DNA of 42,677 bases from Rikenellaceae bacterium. Its GTDB lineage: Bacteria > Bacteroidota > Bacteroidia > Bacteroidales > Rikenellaceae. Positions 1 through 8,256 of this stretch are shown in pieces. Below the pieces are notes generated by a model that was not told where the DNA came from, did not search any database, and saw only the letters and a list, made by a program, of their open reading frames with translations. Location: assembly GCA_015060015.1 (NCBI GenBank), contig SUZG01000014.1, positions 1-42,677 on the forward strand. The letters are read 5' to 3'. A program made the position numbers and the translations under genes. Numbering within the stretch: position 1 is the stretch's first letter; each line of letters starts with the position of its first letter.

Positions 1-93
1 TCCTGGGTTGAGAACAAGTTGAACAACAGACCCAGAAAGAGGCTTGGTTATCTCACACCAAATGAGAAATTTAATTCAATATTAACAAATTAG
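1..93 (+). CDS. IS30-family transposase, C-terminal end only
   Basis: The first 30 codons from base 1 are open and end at a TAG at 91-93. The peptide contains NNRPRKRLGYLTPNE, the highly conserved C-terminal signature of IS30-family DDE transposases (established family knowledge). The rest of the protein, including the DDE core and the N-terminal helix-turn-helix, lies upstream of the window. The next gene begins only about 50 bases after this stop, so the right end of the insertion sequence must lie in that gap. The family call is firm; the exact element cannot be named from 30 residues. Confidence 0.88.
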   Translation, partial: SWVENKLNNRPRKRLGYLTPNEKFNSILTN

Positions 94-130
94 AATTCGA
101 TTGCATTTGCAAGTTGAATTCGCCAACTAA
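1..130 (+). mobile_element. Right end of an IS30-type insertion sequence (boundary approximate)
   Basis: The element is inferred from the transposase tail that ends at 93. IS30-family elements normally finish within some tens of bases of the transposase stop in an imperfect terminal inverted repeat, with a short target duplication. The left end is outside the window, so I cannot pair the repeat; the segment around 94-130 (containing TTGCATTTGCAAG) is where it should be. The end coordinate is therefore an estimate. Confidence 0.6.
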
Positions 131-143
131 AAAACGATTTATT

Positions 144-1319
144 ATGATGACAACAAATTTCAGGAGTCGTTACGCACGACTCCGTCAGGCAGCAATATTG
201 CCTTTGATGTTAGCTTTGGTAGTGGCTTTTGGTACTACGGCTCGTGCCGCACAGGAACAGGACGGAGATGAGGGCAGTACCTTGTTCCTATTGAATACTC
301 TTATTGATAATGGCAATAATCCAATTATCTTGGTTGATGGCAAAGTAGTTGAGAGTGTCGCAGATTTGGATAATGATATGATTGCCTCAATAACGGTATT
401 TAAGCAGAAAACAAAAAGATTGGCTACACTTATGGAGAATGCCTCTATCTCGGAAGATGATGTCCTTAAAAGAGGTGTTGTAAGCGTTCAGATGGTGAAG
501 CCTGAAAACTTTGTAAAGAAGGGCGAAGAGGCTCTGTATCGAGGTGTTATCCTTAACTATGACGAGGAACCTGTTGTTGGTGCTGTTATAAAGGTTGGCG
601 AACGTGGAGTCGTTACCGATATGAATGGTCGCTTTGAGATGCGTGCCACACGAGGCGAGGCCGGTGAGATTGTGATGGTCGGCTATATGAAGCAGGCGAT
701 ACATTTCAGCAATAATGCCGATATGGAGATTCGTATATCGAAAGAGAGTGAGAATCTTCAAGCTATGGCAATAAAGAGTGATAGGGCGGCGGCAAGTGAG
801 AGTGCTACCATTAATATCAACAACGAGAACAGTGCACTGCGAGGCAAGGTTACGGCATACTCGATTAAAAACGGCAAGGTTGAAGAGGTGAGTGCCGATG
901 CTGTTTCGGCGGTTGTCAAGGCTGATAAGATGCCCTCGTTCCAGAGTGGTAGCTTGGAGGATTTTCGTCGTTGGGTTATGACGCAGGTGCGTTTTCCGAA
1001 GGAGATGCTCGATAAGAATGTTCGTGGCAGAGTGGTGGCTGCTTTTATAGTCGATACCGATGGCAATGTAAGTAATGTCGATATTTTGCAGACGCCCGAT
1101 AAAGCATTTTCGAATGAGGTTATTCGCGTGCTGATGAATAGCCCGAAATGGGAGGCTGGCGTGTCAGAAGGTAAGCCTGTGAAAGTGAAATATACTATTC
1201 CCGTAGATTTTGCCATTCACGATGGCGAGAAACTCAATGCAAGCAAGGATAAGGCTCCGGCAAGTTCGGCGACTACCGCCGAGGAGGTCGTTGTAACGGG
1301 ATTCGGCTCGCAGAAGTAG
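144..1319 (+). CDS. Secreted TonB C-terminal-domain protein with plug-like and carboxypeptidase-regulatory-like segments
   Basis: I chose the ATG at 144; the frame is open from a TTG at 114, but that lies in the presumed insertion-sequence end. The protein is 391 residues and begins with a signal peptide (basic MMTTNFRSRYARLRQ, then a hydrophobic run ending near TARAAQ). Next comes a segment resembling a TonB receptor plug (ILVDGKVVES, DNDMIASITVFK, RGVVSVQM). A beta-sandwich of the CarboxypepD_reg-like type follows (VVGAVIKVGERGVVTDMNGRF). The C-terminal TonB_C domain (FPKEMLDKNVRGRVVAAFIV) is like those of energy transducers. The tail ends in EEVVVTGFGSQK, which resembles the TonB-box region of SusC-type receptors. 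Such mosaics often sit beside BlaR1-type M56 peptidases; none is visible here. The role is uncertain: an envelope interaction protein is an inference. Confidence 0.8.
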   Translation: MMTTNFRSRYARLRQAAILPLMLALVVAFGTTARAAQEQDGDEGSTLFLLNTLIDNGNNPIILVDGKVVESVADLDNDMIASITVFKQKTKRLATLMENASISEDDVLKRGVVSVQMVKPENFVKKGEEALYRGVILNYDEEPVVGAVIKVGERGVVTDMNGRFEMRATRGEAGEIVMVGYMKQAIHFSNNADMEIRISKESENLQAMAIKSDRAAASESATININNENSALRGKVTAYSIKNGKVEEVSADAVSAVVKADKMPSFQSGSLEDFRRWVMTQVRFPKEMLDKNVRGRVVAAFIVDTDGNVSNVDILQTPDKAFSNEVIRVLMNSPKWEAGVSEGKPVKVKYTIPVDFAIHDGEKLNASKDKAPASSATTAEEVVVTGFGSQK

Positions 1320-1368
1320 TTGATTATCATAGAAATAGTTCATTATTTATACGCGTTGTAAGTTTGTG

Positions 1369-1408
1369 ATGATTGCTCGGCAGGAATATGTCGGGCAATC
1401 ATTGTTTT
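1369..1408 (+). terminator. Probable intrinsic terminator after the TonB_C gene
   Basis: An 11-bp stem (1369-1379 with 1392-1402, one G-U pair) has a loop of about 12 bases and is followed by a T-rich TTGTTTTG. It lies 50 bases after the stop at 1319 and before the promoter of the TetR gene, so it separates the two units. Confidence 0.6.
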
Positions 1409-1494
1409 GTAGCACTATTTATGCTATTGAATGTAGGTGGATTGGTTGTTTTATCCTCTATATATGTACAAAACGGAAAAGCTTGAAAACTTTT

Positions 1495-1525
1495 TTTGTT
1501 TTTTAGTTTTCTATTTGTATATTTG
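1495..1525 (+). promoter_or_regulatory. Bacteroidetes-type promoter of the TetR/efflux operon
   Basis: TTTG at 1495-1498, a 19-base spacer and TATATTTG at 1518-1525 match the -33/-7 consensus of the Bacteroidetes primary sigma factor. Transcription would start near 1531, only a few bases before the ATG at 1537. This makes the second ATG at 1549 a realistic translation start. Confidence 0.75.
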
Positions 1526-1536
1526 CAGGCGTTATA

Positions 1537-2193
1537 ATGGTAAACTATATGACACAACAGGAAAAAGTAGTTAAGCACGTATCGGAGATGATTAAGATGT
1601 TGGGCGTAAAGTCGGTCCGTATGGACGATGTGGCCAACGACCTCGGTATGTCCAAGCGTACCTTGTATGAGATGTTTGGGGATAAGGAGGAGATGCTCTA
1701 TGCGAGTCTGTGCTTTATGATGGATGAACACGCACGCAATTTGACAAAGCTCGCAACAGCGTGCGACAGTATGCTCGAAATACTGCTTATGAGTGTTCGA
1801 GAGCTCTGCAAAAGCGGTGTATCGAGTGAGATGGAGTGCCGTCTGGCGACCAATCTCAAGAAGTTCTATCCGAACATATACGACCGCATTCAGCGTTATC
1901 ACGCCGAGCAGGGCTTGGCTAATCTGCGATATGCGTTGGACAGGTGCCGTGCAGAGGGGTATCTGGATGAGAATGCCGACATTGAGCTTATGGCCCGCCT
2001 GTTTTTGACAAATATGGGTGTAGTGATGAATAGTAACAACATCTCGCTACCTGAAGGAGTTAGTAAGGAGAAGGCATTCAGTGTGCTGATAATTAACTTC
2101 CTGCGAGGAATGGCATCGGTTGAGGGCCTGCGTAAGATTGACGAGATTCTGGCACGCGAGAGAGGTCTTGTCAGTCGGACAGCGGTAAATTAA
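1537..2193 (+). CDS. TetR/AcrR-family transcriptional regulator
   Basis: A 218-residue protein with an N-terminal TetR-type helix-turn-helix over about residues 20-55 (SVRMDDVANDLGMSKRTLYEMFGDKEEML), followed by an all-helical ligand/dimerisation domain. The length is typical of the family. The start could be 1537 or the in-frame ATG at 1549 (MTQQEK); the predicted transcription start at about 1531 favours the latter. It is the first gene before a TolC-MFP-RND set, 39 bases upstream, with no terminator between. The natural reading is that it represses its own promoter and the pump genes, as AcrR-type regulators do. The inducer is unknown. Confidence 0.9.
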   Translation: MVNYMTQQEKVVKHVSEMIKMLGVKSVRMDDVANDLGMSKRTLYEMFGDKEEMLYASLCFMMDEHARNLTKLATACDSMLEILLMSVRELCKSGVSSEMECRLATNLKKFYPNIYDRIQRYHAEQGLANLRYALDRCRAEGYLDENADIELMARLFLTNMGVVMNSNNISLPEGVSKEKAFSVLIINFLRGMASVEGLRKIDEILARERGLVSRTAVN

Positions 2194-2232
2194 TGTGCAA
2201 AAATTATAAACAGTAAAATAAAGGTAATATCT

Positions 2233-3591
2233 ATGAAACTGAAAAATCTCTTTTTTACGTTGCTTGTGCTGGTAGGCATAACAGCGGTGCCTTCGATGGC
2301 ACAGGAGAATTCAGAGCCCGTGGCTACATCGTCAGAGCCTTTGGTTTTGACATTGCAGCAGGCTTTGGAGATTGCATTGAGTGAGAACCCAACGGTTCAG
2401 ATTGCAGACAAGACTATTGAGACAAAGAAGTACGCCAAGAAGGGTACTTATGCTGCGTTGTGGCCCGAGATTTCGGCTTCGGCTACTTATCAGCGTTATA
2501 TCAAGAAGCAGACATTCCATATTATGGGTCAGACTATGGAGGTCGGTACTGCAAACAACTATTCGGGAGGTATCTCTGCTGCTATGCCTGTTGTGAATGC
2601 CCAGTTGTGGAAGTCTTTGAAACTTTCAGCTTTGGATGTTGATTTGGCAGTGGAGCAGGCTCGTTCATCGCGTATCGATATGGTAGAGCAGGTGTCAAAG
2701 GCCTTTTATCAGGTGCTTCTGGCGAAGGACTCTTACGATGTCTATAAGCGAGTGTATGACAACGCCGTAGAGAATCATAAGATTGTCGAGAAACGTTACT
2801 CGGTAGGTCAGGTATCGGAGTATGACTTTATCCGTTCACAGGTGTCGGTAGCGAATGCCGAGCCCAATGTGTTCAATGCCGAGAATTCTATCGTTCTGGC
2901 ATTGTGGCAGTTGAAGGCTCTGCTCGGTATGGACCTCAATATCGATATCGATTGTGCAGGTCGTCTGGCTGACTATGAGGCTGCTCTGACTACACAAATC
3001 GAGATGGGCGACCTATCAAACAACAGCACTATGCAGCAGTTGGATATTCAGGAACGTATGCTGGAGCAGGCGTTGAAGGTTAAGCGTGCTGCAAATATCC
3101 CGTCGTTGGCTCTGTCGGTGAATTACAACTTTACAGCGATGGACGAGACCTATAAGTTCAGCCAGTATAACTGGAATCCCTATTCAGTGGCTGTGGTCAA
3201 TTTGAGTATTCCCATCTTCTCGGGAGGTAAGCGTCGTGCCGAGATTAAGCAGGCGAAGCTGGATTTGCAGAACATCGAGTTGCAGCGAGAGAATGTAGAA
3301 CGCCAGTTGCATACTGCCCTGATGTCATATTACAGCAATATGCAGACCAACGTGAAGCAGTATCACGCTTCGTCACAGACCATCTCGCAGGCAAAACGCG
3401 GATACGAGATTGCCGTTAAACGTTACGAAGTGGGTGGCGGAACGCTGGTCGATGTGGATAACTCACAGCTGGCATATACGCAGGCTGAGTTGTCACGTTC
3501 GGCAGCTATCTACGATTACCTCGTAAATCTTGCATCAATGGATAAGCTTGTGGGTAACACCTATACAGAAACAAACAAAGCAGAAAACTAA
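2233..3591 (+). CDS. TolC-family outer-membrane efflux protein
   Basis: 452 residues with a signal peptide (MKLKNLFFTLLVLVGITAVPSMAQ). Two repeated outer-membrane-efflux-protein halves follow, with the usual start LTLQQALEIALSENPTVQIADK and long alternating coiled-coil/helical stretches. The C-terminal half has the typical IPIFSGGKRRAEIKQA motif (about residue 325) and YEVGGGTLVDVDNSQ. It forms the trimeric outer-membrane channel of a tripartite pump, together with the adaptor 15 bases downstream and the RND protein. The gene order matches the xepCAB efflux set described in Porphyromonas gingivalis; orthology is inferred from arrangement only. Confidence 0.93.
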   Translation: MKLKNLFFTLLVLVGITAVPSMAQENSEPVATSSEPLVLTLQQALEIALSENPTVQIADKTIETKKYAKKGTYAALWPEISASATYQRYIKKQTFHIMGQTMEVGTANNYSGGISAAMPVVNAQLWKSLKLSALDVDLAVEQARSSRIDMVEQVSKAFYQVLLAKDSYDVYKRVYDNAVENHKIVEKRYSVGQVSEYDFIRSQVSVANAEPNVFNAENSIVLALWQLKALLGMDLNIDIDCAGRLADYEAALTTQIEMGDLSNNSTMQQLDIQERMLEQALKVKRAANIPSLALSVNYNFTAMDETYKFSQYNWNPYSVAVVNLSIPIFSGGKRRAEIKQAKLDLQNIELQRENVERQLHTALMSYYSNMQTNVKQYHASSQTISQAKRGYEIAVKRYEVGGGTLVDVDNSQLAYTQAELSRSAAIYDYLVNLASMDKLVGNTYTETNKAEN

Positions 3592-3606
3592 AAAACAGAA
3601 AGATAT

Positions 3607-4647
3607 ATGAAAATGAATGGAATTATCAGAACACTCCTCGTTGGAGGTGTTTGTATTGCAAGCGTAGCGTGTGGCTCACAGAAGAGTGCAGAGCCAGCAG
3701 AGACTGCAACGCAGGTAGAGGCTGCCAAACCCAAGGTAACGACAGCCGTAGTGCATATTCAGGATGTAGTTATGACAAGCACCTTTACGGGTAATGTCGA
3801 GGGCTTTGCTGTGAATAATATCACTCCGCAGCAGCCTCGTCGTATCTCTCGCTTGTTGGTGGATGTAGGTGACAGAGTATATGCTGGTCAGAAGGTGGCG
3901 GAGTTGGACTCTTCATCATTGGCACAGGCAAAGGCTCAGTATGAGAATAGCAAAGCTAACTTTGAACGTGCCGACGAGATGTATAAGTTCGGTGGTGAGT
4001 CAAAGGCTAACTGGGAAGGTCAGAAGACCGCTTATGAGGTGGCAAAGCTCACCTATGAGAACCTGTTGGAGAATACAACGTTGGTATCACCTATCTCAGG
4101 TCTGGTTACTGCCCGTAACTACGATAATGGCGATATGTGTGGTGGTCTGCCTATCTTTGTTGTGCAGCAGATTAACCCCGTCAAGATTAAGATTAATGTG
4201 TCGGAGTCACTCTACTCATACATCAAGAAGGGTATGGTTGTGGATGTTGAGCTGGATGCTCTGCCCGAGAAGAAGTTCCAGGGTAAGGTATCACGCATCA
4301 CTCCGCTTATCAACTCTGCAACACGCACCTTTGAGGTGGAGGTTGCTGTGGCTAATGGTCAGGAGCTGATTAAGCCGGGTATGTATGCTCGCGTGGAGAT
4401 GAACTATGGCACTCGCAAGAATGTCGTTGTTCCCGACTTGTCGGTTGTTAAGCAGTTGGGCTCTGGTGACCGTTACATCTATGTATATCAGCAGGATGGT
4501 ACCGTAAAGTTCCAGAAGGTTGAGTTGGGTCGCCGTATGGGTGGCGAGTATGAGATTTTGAGTGGTATCGCCGATGGTGACGAGGTCGTAACCTCTGGTC
4601 AGGTAGCCTTGAAGAACGGTATTGCAGTAGAGAAGATTGCAGAGTAA
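3607..4647 (+). CDS. RND efflux periplasmic adaptor (membrane fusion protein), lipoprotein
   Basis: 346 residues. The N-terminus is a lipoprotein signal with lipobox SVAC and Cys22, so the adaptor should be lipid-anchored. Core features of HlyD/AcrA-type adaptors are visible: a first biotinyl-lipoyl half (LLVDVGDRVYAGQKVAELD), an alpha-hairpin (residues ~100-140), the second lipoyl half (TTLVSPISGLVTARNYDNGD), a beta-barrel, and a C-terminal membrane-proximal domain (DGDEVVTSGQVALKNG). It bridges the TolC-like channel and the RND protein that flank it. It sits 15 bases after the preceding gene and 33 before the next, so co-transcription is likely. Confidence 0.93.
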   Translation: MKMNGIIRTLLVGGVCIASVACGSQKSAEPAETATQVEAAKPKVTTAVVHIQDVVMTSTFTGNVEGFAVNNITPQQPRRISRLLVDVGDRVYAGQKVAELDSSSLAQAKAQYENSKANFERADEMYKFGGESKANWEGQKTAYEVAKLTYENLLENTTLVSPISGLVTARNYDNGDMCGGLPIFVVQQINPVKIKINVSESLYSYIKKGMVVDVELDALPEKKFQGKVSRITPLINSATRTFEVEVAVANGQELIKPGMYARVEMNYGTRKNVVVPDLSVVKQLGSGDRYIYVYQQDGTVKFQKVELGRRMGGEYEILSGIADGDEVVTSGQVALKNGIAVEKIAE

Positions 4648-4680
4648 TTTTCGAGTGTTGTTTTTTAAGAGAATTATACG

Positions 4681-7600
4681 ATGAATATATATAAAACATC
4701 GGTCAATAACCCCGTAACCACCATCATATTGTTCGTTGCAATTATGATTTTCGGTGGTGTGTCGCTTTCGCGTCTGGGTATCGACCTTTTCCCCGACATC
4801 GAGTCTAATGCGATGTTGGTTATGACATCATATCCCGGTGCAAGTGCCGAGGATATCGAGAACAACGTTACGCGTCCCATCGAGAACGTGTTGAACGGTG
4901 TGGACCACCTGAAGGATATCACATCTACATCGAAGGAGAATATCTCTATCGTTGCGTTGGAGTTTGAGTATGGCTACGATTTGGATATCTTGGCCAACGA
5001 CGTGCGAGATAAGCTGGATATGCTCTCTACGCTGCCCGACGGCGTGAGTACGCCTATCATCTTCAAGTTCTCTTCTGATATGATGCCCGTATTGATGATT
5101 GGTGTTACGGCAGAGGAGAGTATGCCCGGTCTGTATAAGATTCTTGATGACCAGATTGTAACCCCGTTGGCTCGTGTATCTGGTGTGGGCTCTGTCTCTA
5201 TTGCGGGTATTCCCGAACGAGAGATTCAGGTATATTGCGATCCGAACAAGCTGGAGGCTTATGGCCTCTCTATTGAGCAGATTTCATCGGCTATCGCTTC
5301 GGTAAACCGCAGTACTCCTGCCGGCTCGTTTGACATAGGTTCAAATGCCTATTCGTTGCGTGTAGACCATGAGTTCGAGGACCCTCAGGAGATGATGAGC
5401 CTTGTTGTGGGCTATCGTGATGGTGCCCCCATTATGTTGCGTGATGTCGCTACTATCAACGACGATATTCAGGAACGTATTCAGGAGGCATATAATAATG
5501 GCCAGCAGGGTGGTATGCTCGTCGTGCAGAAGAAGTCGGGAGCCAACTCTGTGAAGATTGCACAGAATGTCCAGAAATACATCGATGAGATAAAGGGTAA
5601 CCTCCCCTCGGATGTGAAGCTCTTTACCATTATGGATACTTCGGACAACATCGTCTCGACGGTGCACTCATTGCGTGATACCATCATCACAACATTCCTG
5701 CTTGTGATGTTGGTGGTGTTCCTCTTCCTGGGACGCTGGCGTGCTACTATCGTGGTCGTGCTGACCATTCCTATCTCGTTGTTGGCGGCAATCATCTATA
5801 TCTTCGCTACGGGAGAGACCTTGAACATTATCACAATGTCATCACTCTCTATTGCGATTGGTATGGTCGTGGATAATGCTATCGTGGTGTTGGAGAACAT
5901 CACAACACACATCGACCGAGGTGCCAAGCCCAAGCAGGCGGCTATCTTCGCAACGAAGGAGGTGGGTATCTCTGTTATAGGTGGTACACTTACCACTATC
6001 GCCGTGTTCCTGCCCTTGACAATGGTTACAGGTATGGCTGGTATCCTCTTCAATGCTATGGGTTGGATGGTTACCATCACGCTTACTGTCTCTACAATTG
6101 CGGCTATTACCTTTACTCCGGTACTCTGCTCGCTTATGATGAAGCAGAACCCCAAGAAGGCGTGGTTCCAGGGTAAGATTGACGCTACGATGGAGAAGTT
6201 CAACAACTTCTATGGTGGTATCTTGAAGTGGTGCGTAACTCACCGTACAATGGTTGTGATTGGCTCTATTGTTCTGTTTATCGGCGTATTGGGTGTTTTG
6301 GGTCCCCGTATGAAGTCGGAGTTCTTCCCCGTTCAGGATAGTGCCTCTATGTCGGCCGAGATTCAGCTCCCCGCTGGTACTCGTCAGGAGATTACCACCG
6401 AGCTGGCGTTGGAGTTGGTAGATAGGATCCGTGCGGCTTATCCCGAGGAGATGCTTATGGTGAACTTCCGTGCCGGTCAGGCCGATACCGATAACACCTT
6501 CGCGTCGTTGAGCTCGAATGGTACTCACATTATCTCTATGAATATGCGACTTGTCAAGAAGACCGAACGAACATTGAGTCTCGGCGAGATTGGTGACGGT
6601 GTGCGTCGTATCCTTGACGAATATACCATCATCCGCAAGTATAAGGTTACCGAGGGTGGTGGCGGTATGGCCGGTAAGTCGGCTGTCGATATCGAGATTT
6701 ATGGTTATGATTTCGAGACATCGGATGCTCTGGCAGAGCAGGTTGCAAATATGTTCCGCAATATGGAGGGCTGTACCGAGGTTACTATTTCGCGTGATGA
6801 GTATACTCCCGAGTACCATGTTGAGTTTGACCTGGAGAAGCTGGCAAGCAATGGTCTGGATGTGGCTACGGCCTCTATGTACCTGCGTAACCGTATCAAT
6901 GGCTCGGTAACATCATACTACCGCGAGGATGGTGATGAGTACGATATTCGCGTGCGTTATGACCGCAAGTTCCGCGAGTCGTTGGAGGATATCGAGAATA
7001 TCACAATCTACAACCAGATGGGCCAGGGTATCAAGATTCGTGACGTGGGTGTCGTGAAGGAGGCTGCTACGCCACCGGCTATTACGCGTAAGAATCGTGA
7101 ACGCTACGTTACCGTATCAGGTGTTGTAGGTTCGGGTTATGCTTTGTCGGAGTTGGTTGAGCAGGCCAAGGCTGGCTTGAAGGAGATTCCTATGCCCGCA
7201 GGCTTTATGTGGCAGATTGGTGGTACGTATGAGGACCAGCAGGAGACCTTCGGCGATTTGTTCCTGTTGATGGCTTTGATGGTTATCCTGGTATTCGTCA
7301 TTATGGCTTCGCAGTTTGAGTCATTGACCTATCCGTTTGTGATTATGTTCTCACTGCCGTTTGCTGTTGTGGGTGTGGTTATCGGATTGGCCATTACGGG
7401 TACACCTATGAATATTATGGCTCTGTTGGGTGTCTTGATGCTTATCGGTATTGTGGTGAACAACGGTATCGTGTTGGTGGACTACACTATCCTTTGCCGT
7501 GAGAGAGGTATGGGCGTCAATGAGGCGGTCATCACCGCTGGCCGCAGCCGTCTTCGTCCTATCCTTATGACAACGCTTACCACCGTGTTGGGTATGATTC

Positions 7601-7791
7601 CTATGGCTGTGGGTAATGGTGTCGGCTCGGAGATGTGGAACTCTCTGGGTATGTCAGTGGCTTGGGGTCTGTCGTTCTCAACATTAATCACCTTGATTCT
7701 TATCCCGACGCTGTATGCTATCTTCGCTTCAAATGGCGAGAAGCGTCAGGCTAAAAAGGCGAGAAAGGCCGAGCAGGCTTTGCAGGCATAA
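4681..7791 (+). CDS. RND efflux transporter permease (HAE1/AcrB-like)
   Basis: 1036 residues, the full length for an RND pump, with 12 predicted transmembrane helices and two large periplasmic loops. The N-terminus (NNPVTTIILFVAIMIFGGVSL) and GMSVAWGLSFSTLITLILIPTLYA near the C-terminus are typical. In the fourth helix AcrB has two adjacent aspartates; here the sequence is AIGMVVDNAIVVLEN, giving D398 and N399. In the tenth helix, AcrB Lys940 aligns with N927 (GIVVNNGIVLVDY). Only one of the three canonical proton-relay residues is therefore kept, which is worth noting though related Gram-positive and Bacteroidetes pumps also vary here. It exports amphiphilic compounds as part of a tripartite pump; substrates cannot be predicted. 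Confidence 0.94.
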   Translation: MNIYKTSVNNPVTTIILFVAIMIFGGVSLSRLGIDLFPDIESNAMLVMTSYPGASAEDIENNVTRPIENVLNGVDHLKDITSTSKENISIVALEFEYGYDLDILANDVRDKLDMLSTLPDGVSTPIIFKFSSDMMPVLMIGVTAEESMPGLYKILDDQIVTPLARVSGVGSVSIAGIPEREIQVYCDPNKLEAYGLSIEQISSAIASVNRSTPAGSFDIGSNAYSLRVDHEFEDPQEMMSLVVGYRDGAPIMLRDVATINDDIQERIQEAYNNGQQGGMLVVQKKSGANSVKIAQNVQKYIDEIKGNLPSDVKLFTIMDTSDNIVSTVHSLRDTIITTFLLVMLVVFLFLGRWRATIVVVLTIPISLLAAIIYIFATGETLNIITMSSLSIAIGMVVDNAIVVLENITTHIDRGAKPKQAAIFATKEVGISVIGGTLTTIAVFLPLTMVTGMAGILFNAMGWMVTITLTVSTIAAITFTPVLCSLMMKQNPKKAWFQGKIDATMEKFNNFYGGILKWCVTHRTMVVIGSIVLFIGVLGVLGPRMKSEFFPVQDSASMSAEIQLPAGTRQEITTELALELVDRIRAAYPEEMLMVNFRAGQADTDNTFASLSSNGTHIISMNMRLVKKTERTLSLGEIGDGVRRILDEYTIIRKYKVTEGGGGMAGKSAVDIEIYGYDFETSDALAEQVANMFRNMEGCTEVTISRDEYTPEYHVEFDLEKLASNGLDVATASMYLRNRINGSVTSYYREDGDEYDIRVRYDRKFRESLEDIENITIYNQMGQGIKIRDVGVVKEAATPPAITRKNRERYVTVSGVVGSGYALSELVEQAKAGLKEIPMPAGFMWQIGGTYEDQQETFGDLFLLMALMVILVFVIMASQFESLTYPFVIMFSLPFAVVGVVIGLAITGTPMNIMALLGVLMLIGIVVNNGIVLVDYTILCRERGMGVNEAVITAGRSRLRPILMTTLTTVLGMIPMAVGNGVGSEMWNSLGMSVAWGLSFSTLITLILIPTLYAIFASNGEKRQAKKARKAEQALQA

Positions 7792-7823
7792 ACAGAAGAG
7801 TGAATAACTAAAACTGAAAAACT

Positions 7824-8117
7824 ATGAAAGCAGTATTCTTGTCTTGTAACCAGTCAATGTTTGATGCGGTTATGGATATTATGGATGATATGGATATAAC
7901 AGGCTTCACAGGTTGGGAGGAGCTTATGGGACGTGGCACAAACGATGGTGAGCCTCACTTGGGCAACCACGCGTGGCCTACGATGAACTCGGCACTCATC
8001 TCCGTTATGGAGGATGAGAAGGCCGCACAGTTCCTCGCAGCTCTCAAACAACTCGATGATGAGAACCACAAGCAGGGCCTGCGAGCCTTTGCGTGGCCTG
8101 TTACCGATATGATTTAG
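7824..8117 (+). CDS. PG0541-like transporter-associated protein (PII-like fold)
   Basis: A small cytoplasmic protein of 97 residues without a signal peptide. It resembles the PG0541 family, small PII/GlnB-like proteins encoded immediately after RND pump genes in Bacteroidales. The conserved stretch FTGWEELMGRGTNDGEPHLGNHAWP and the C-terminal LRAFAWPV are visible. The gene starts 32 bases after the RND stop, in the same transcript. A regulatory or sensing role for the pump is inferred from the fold and context; I know of no defined biochemical function. Its last five codons and stop are the first unit of a tandem repeat (8100-8183). Confidence 0.8.
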   Translation: MKAVFLSCNQSMFDAVMDIMDDMDITGFTGWEELMGRGTNDGEPHLGNHAWPTMNSALISVMEDEKAAQFLAALKQLDDENHKQGLRAFAWPVTDMI

Positions 8118-8183
8118 GCAGTTACCGATATGATTTAGGCAGTTGCCGATATGATTTAGGCAGTTGCCGATATGATATAGTCG
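8100..8183 (+). repeat. Four tandem copies of a 21-bp unit spanning a stop codon
   Basis: Units lie at 8100-8120, 8121-8141, 8142-8162 and 8163-8183; each starts GTTACCGATATG or GTTGCCGATATG. Units 1 and 2 are identical, unit 3 differs by one base and unit 4 by a few. Unit 1 encodes the final VTDMI plus TAG of the upstream gene. Because 21 is divisible by three, every copy repeats the same codons and stop in frame. The array looks like a recent slippage or duplication product. Confidence 0.95.
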
Positions 8184-8198
8184 GTTACGACCATAAAG

Positions 8199-8236
8199 AA
8201 AAACTCCGCTTGACATTTGTCGGGCGGAGTTTTTTG
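8199..8236. terminator. Bidirectional intrinsic terminator
   Basis: ACTCCGC (8203-8209) pairs with GCGGAGT (8224-8230), flanked by an A-run on the left and a T-run on the right, so it can act in both directions. It sits between the convergent efflux operon and the rlmI operon. Confidence 0.88.
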
Positions 8237-8256
8237 CATCATTACCAGTTTTTTGC

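Noticed and set aside
101..110. Weak promoter-like TGCATTTG before the TonB_C gene
   Set aside because: It lies in the presumed insertion-sequence end, misses the A of the consensus, and lacks a -33 element.
5842..6819. Long open frame of 325 codons opposite the RND gene
   Set aside because: It is a shadow of the codon pattern of a well-supported RND gene and has no recognisable motif or promoter.
8100..8183. CRISPR-like array
   Set aside because: The units are adjacent with no spacers, and no cas genes are present.
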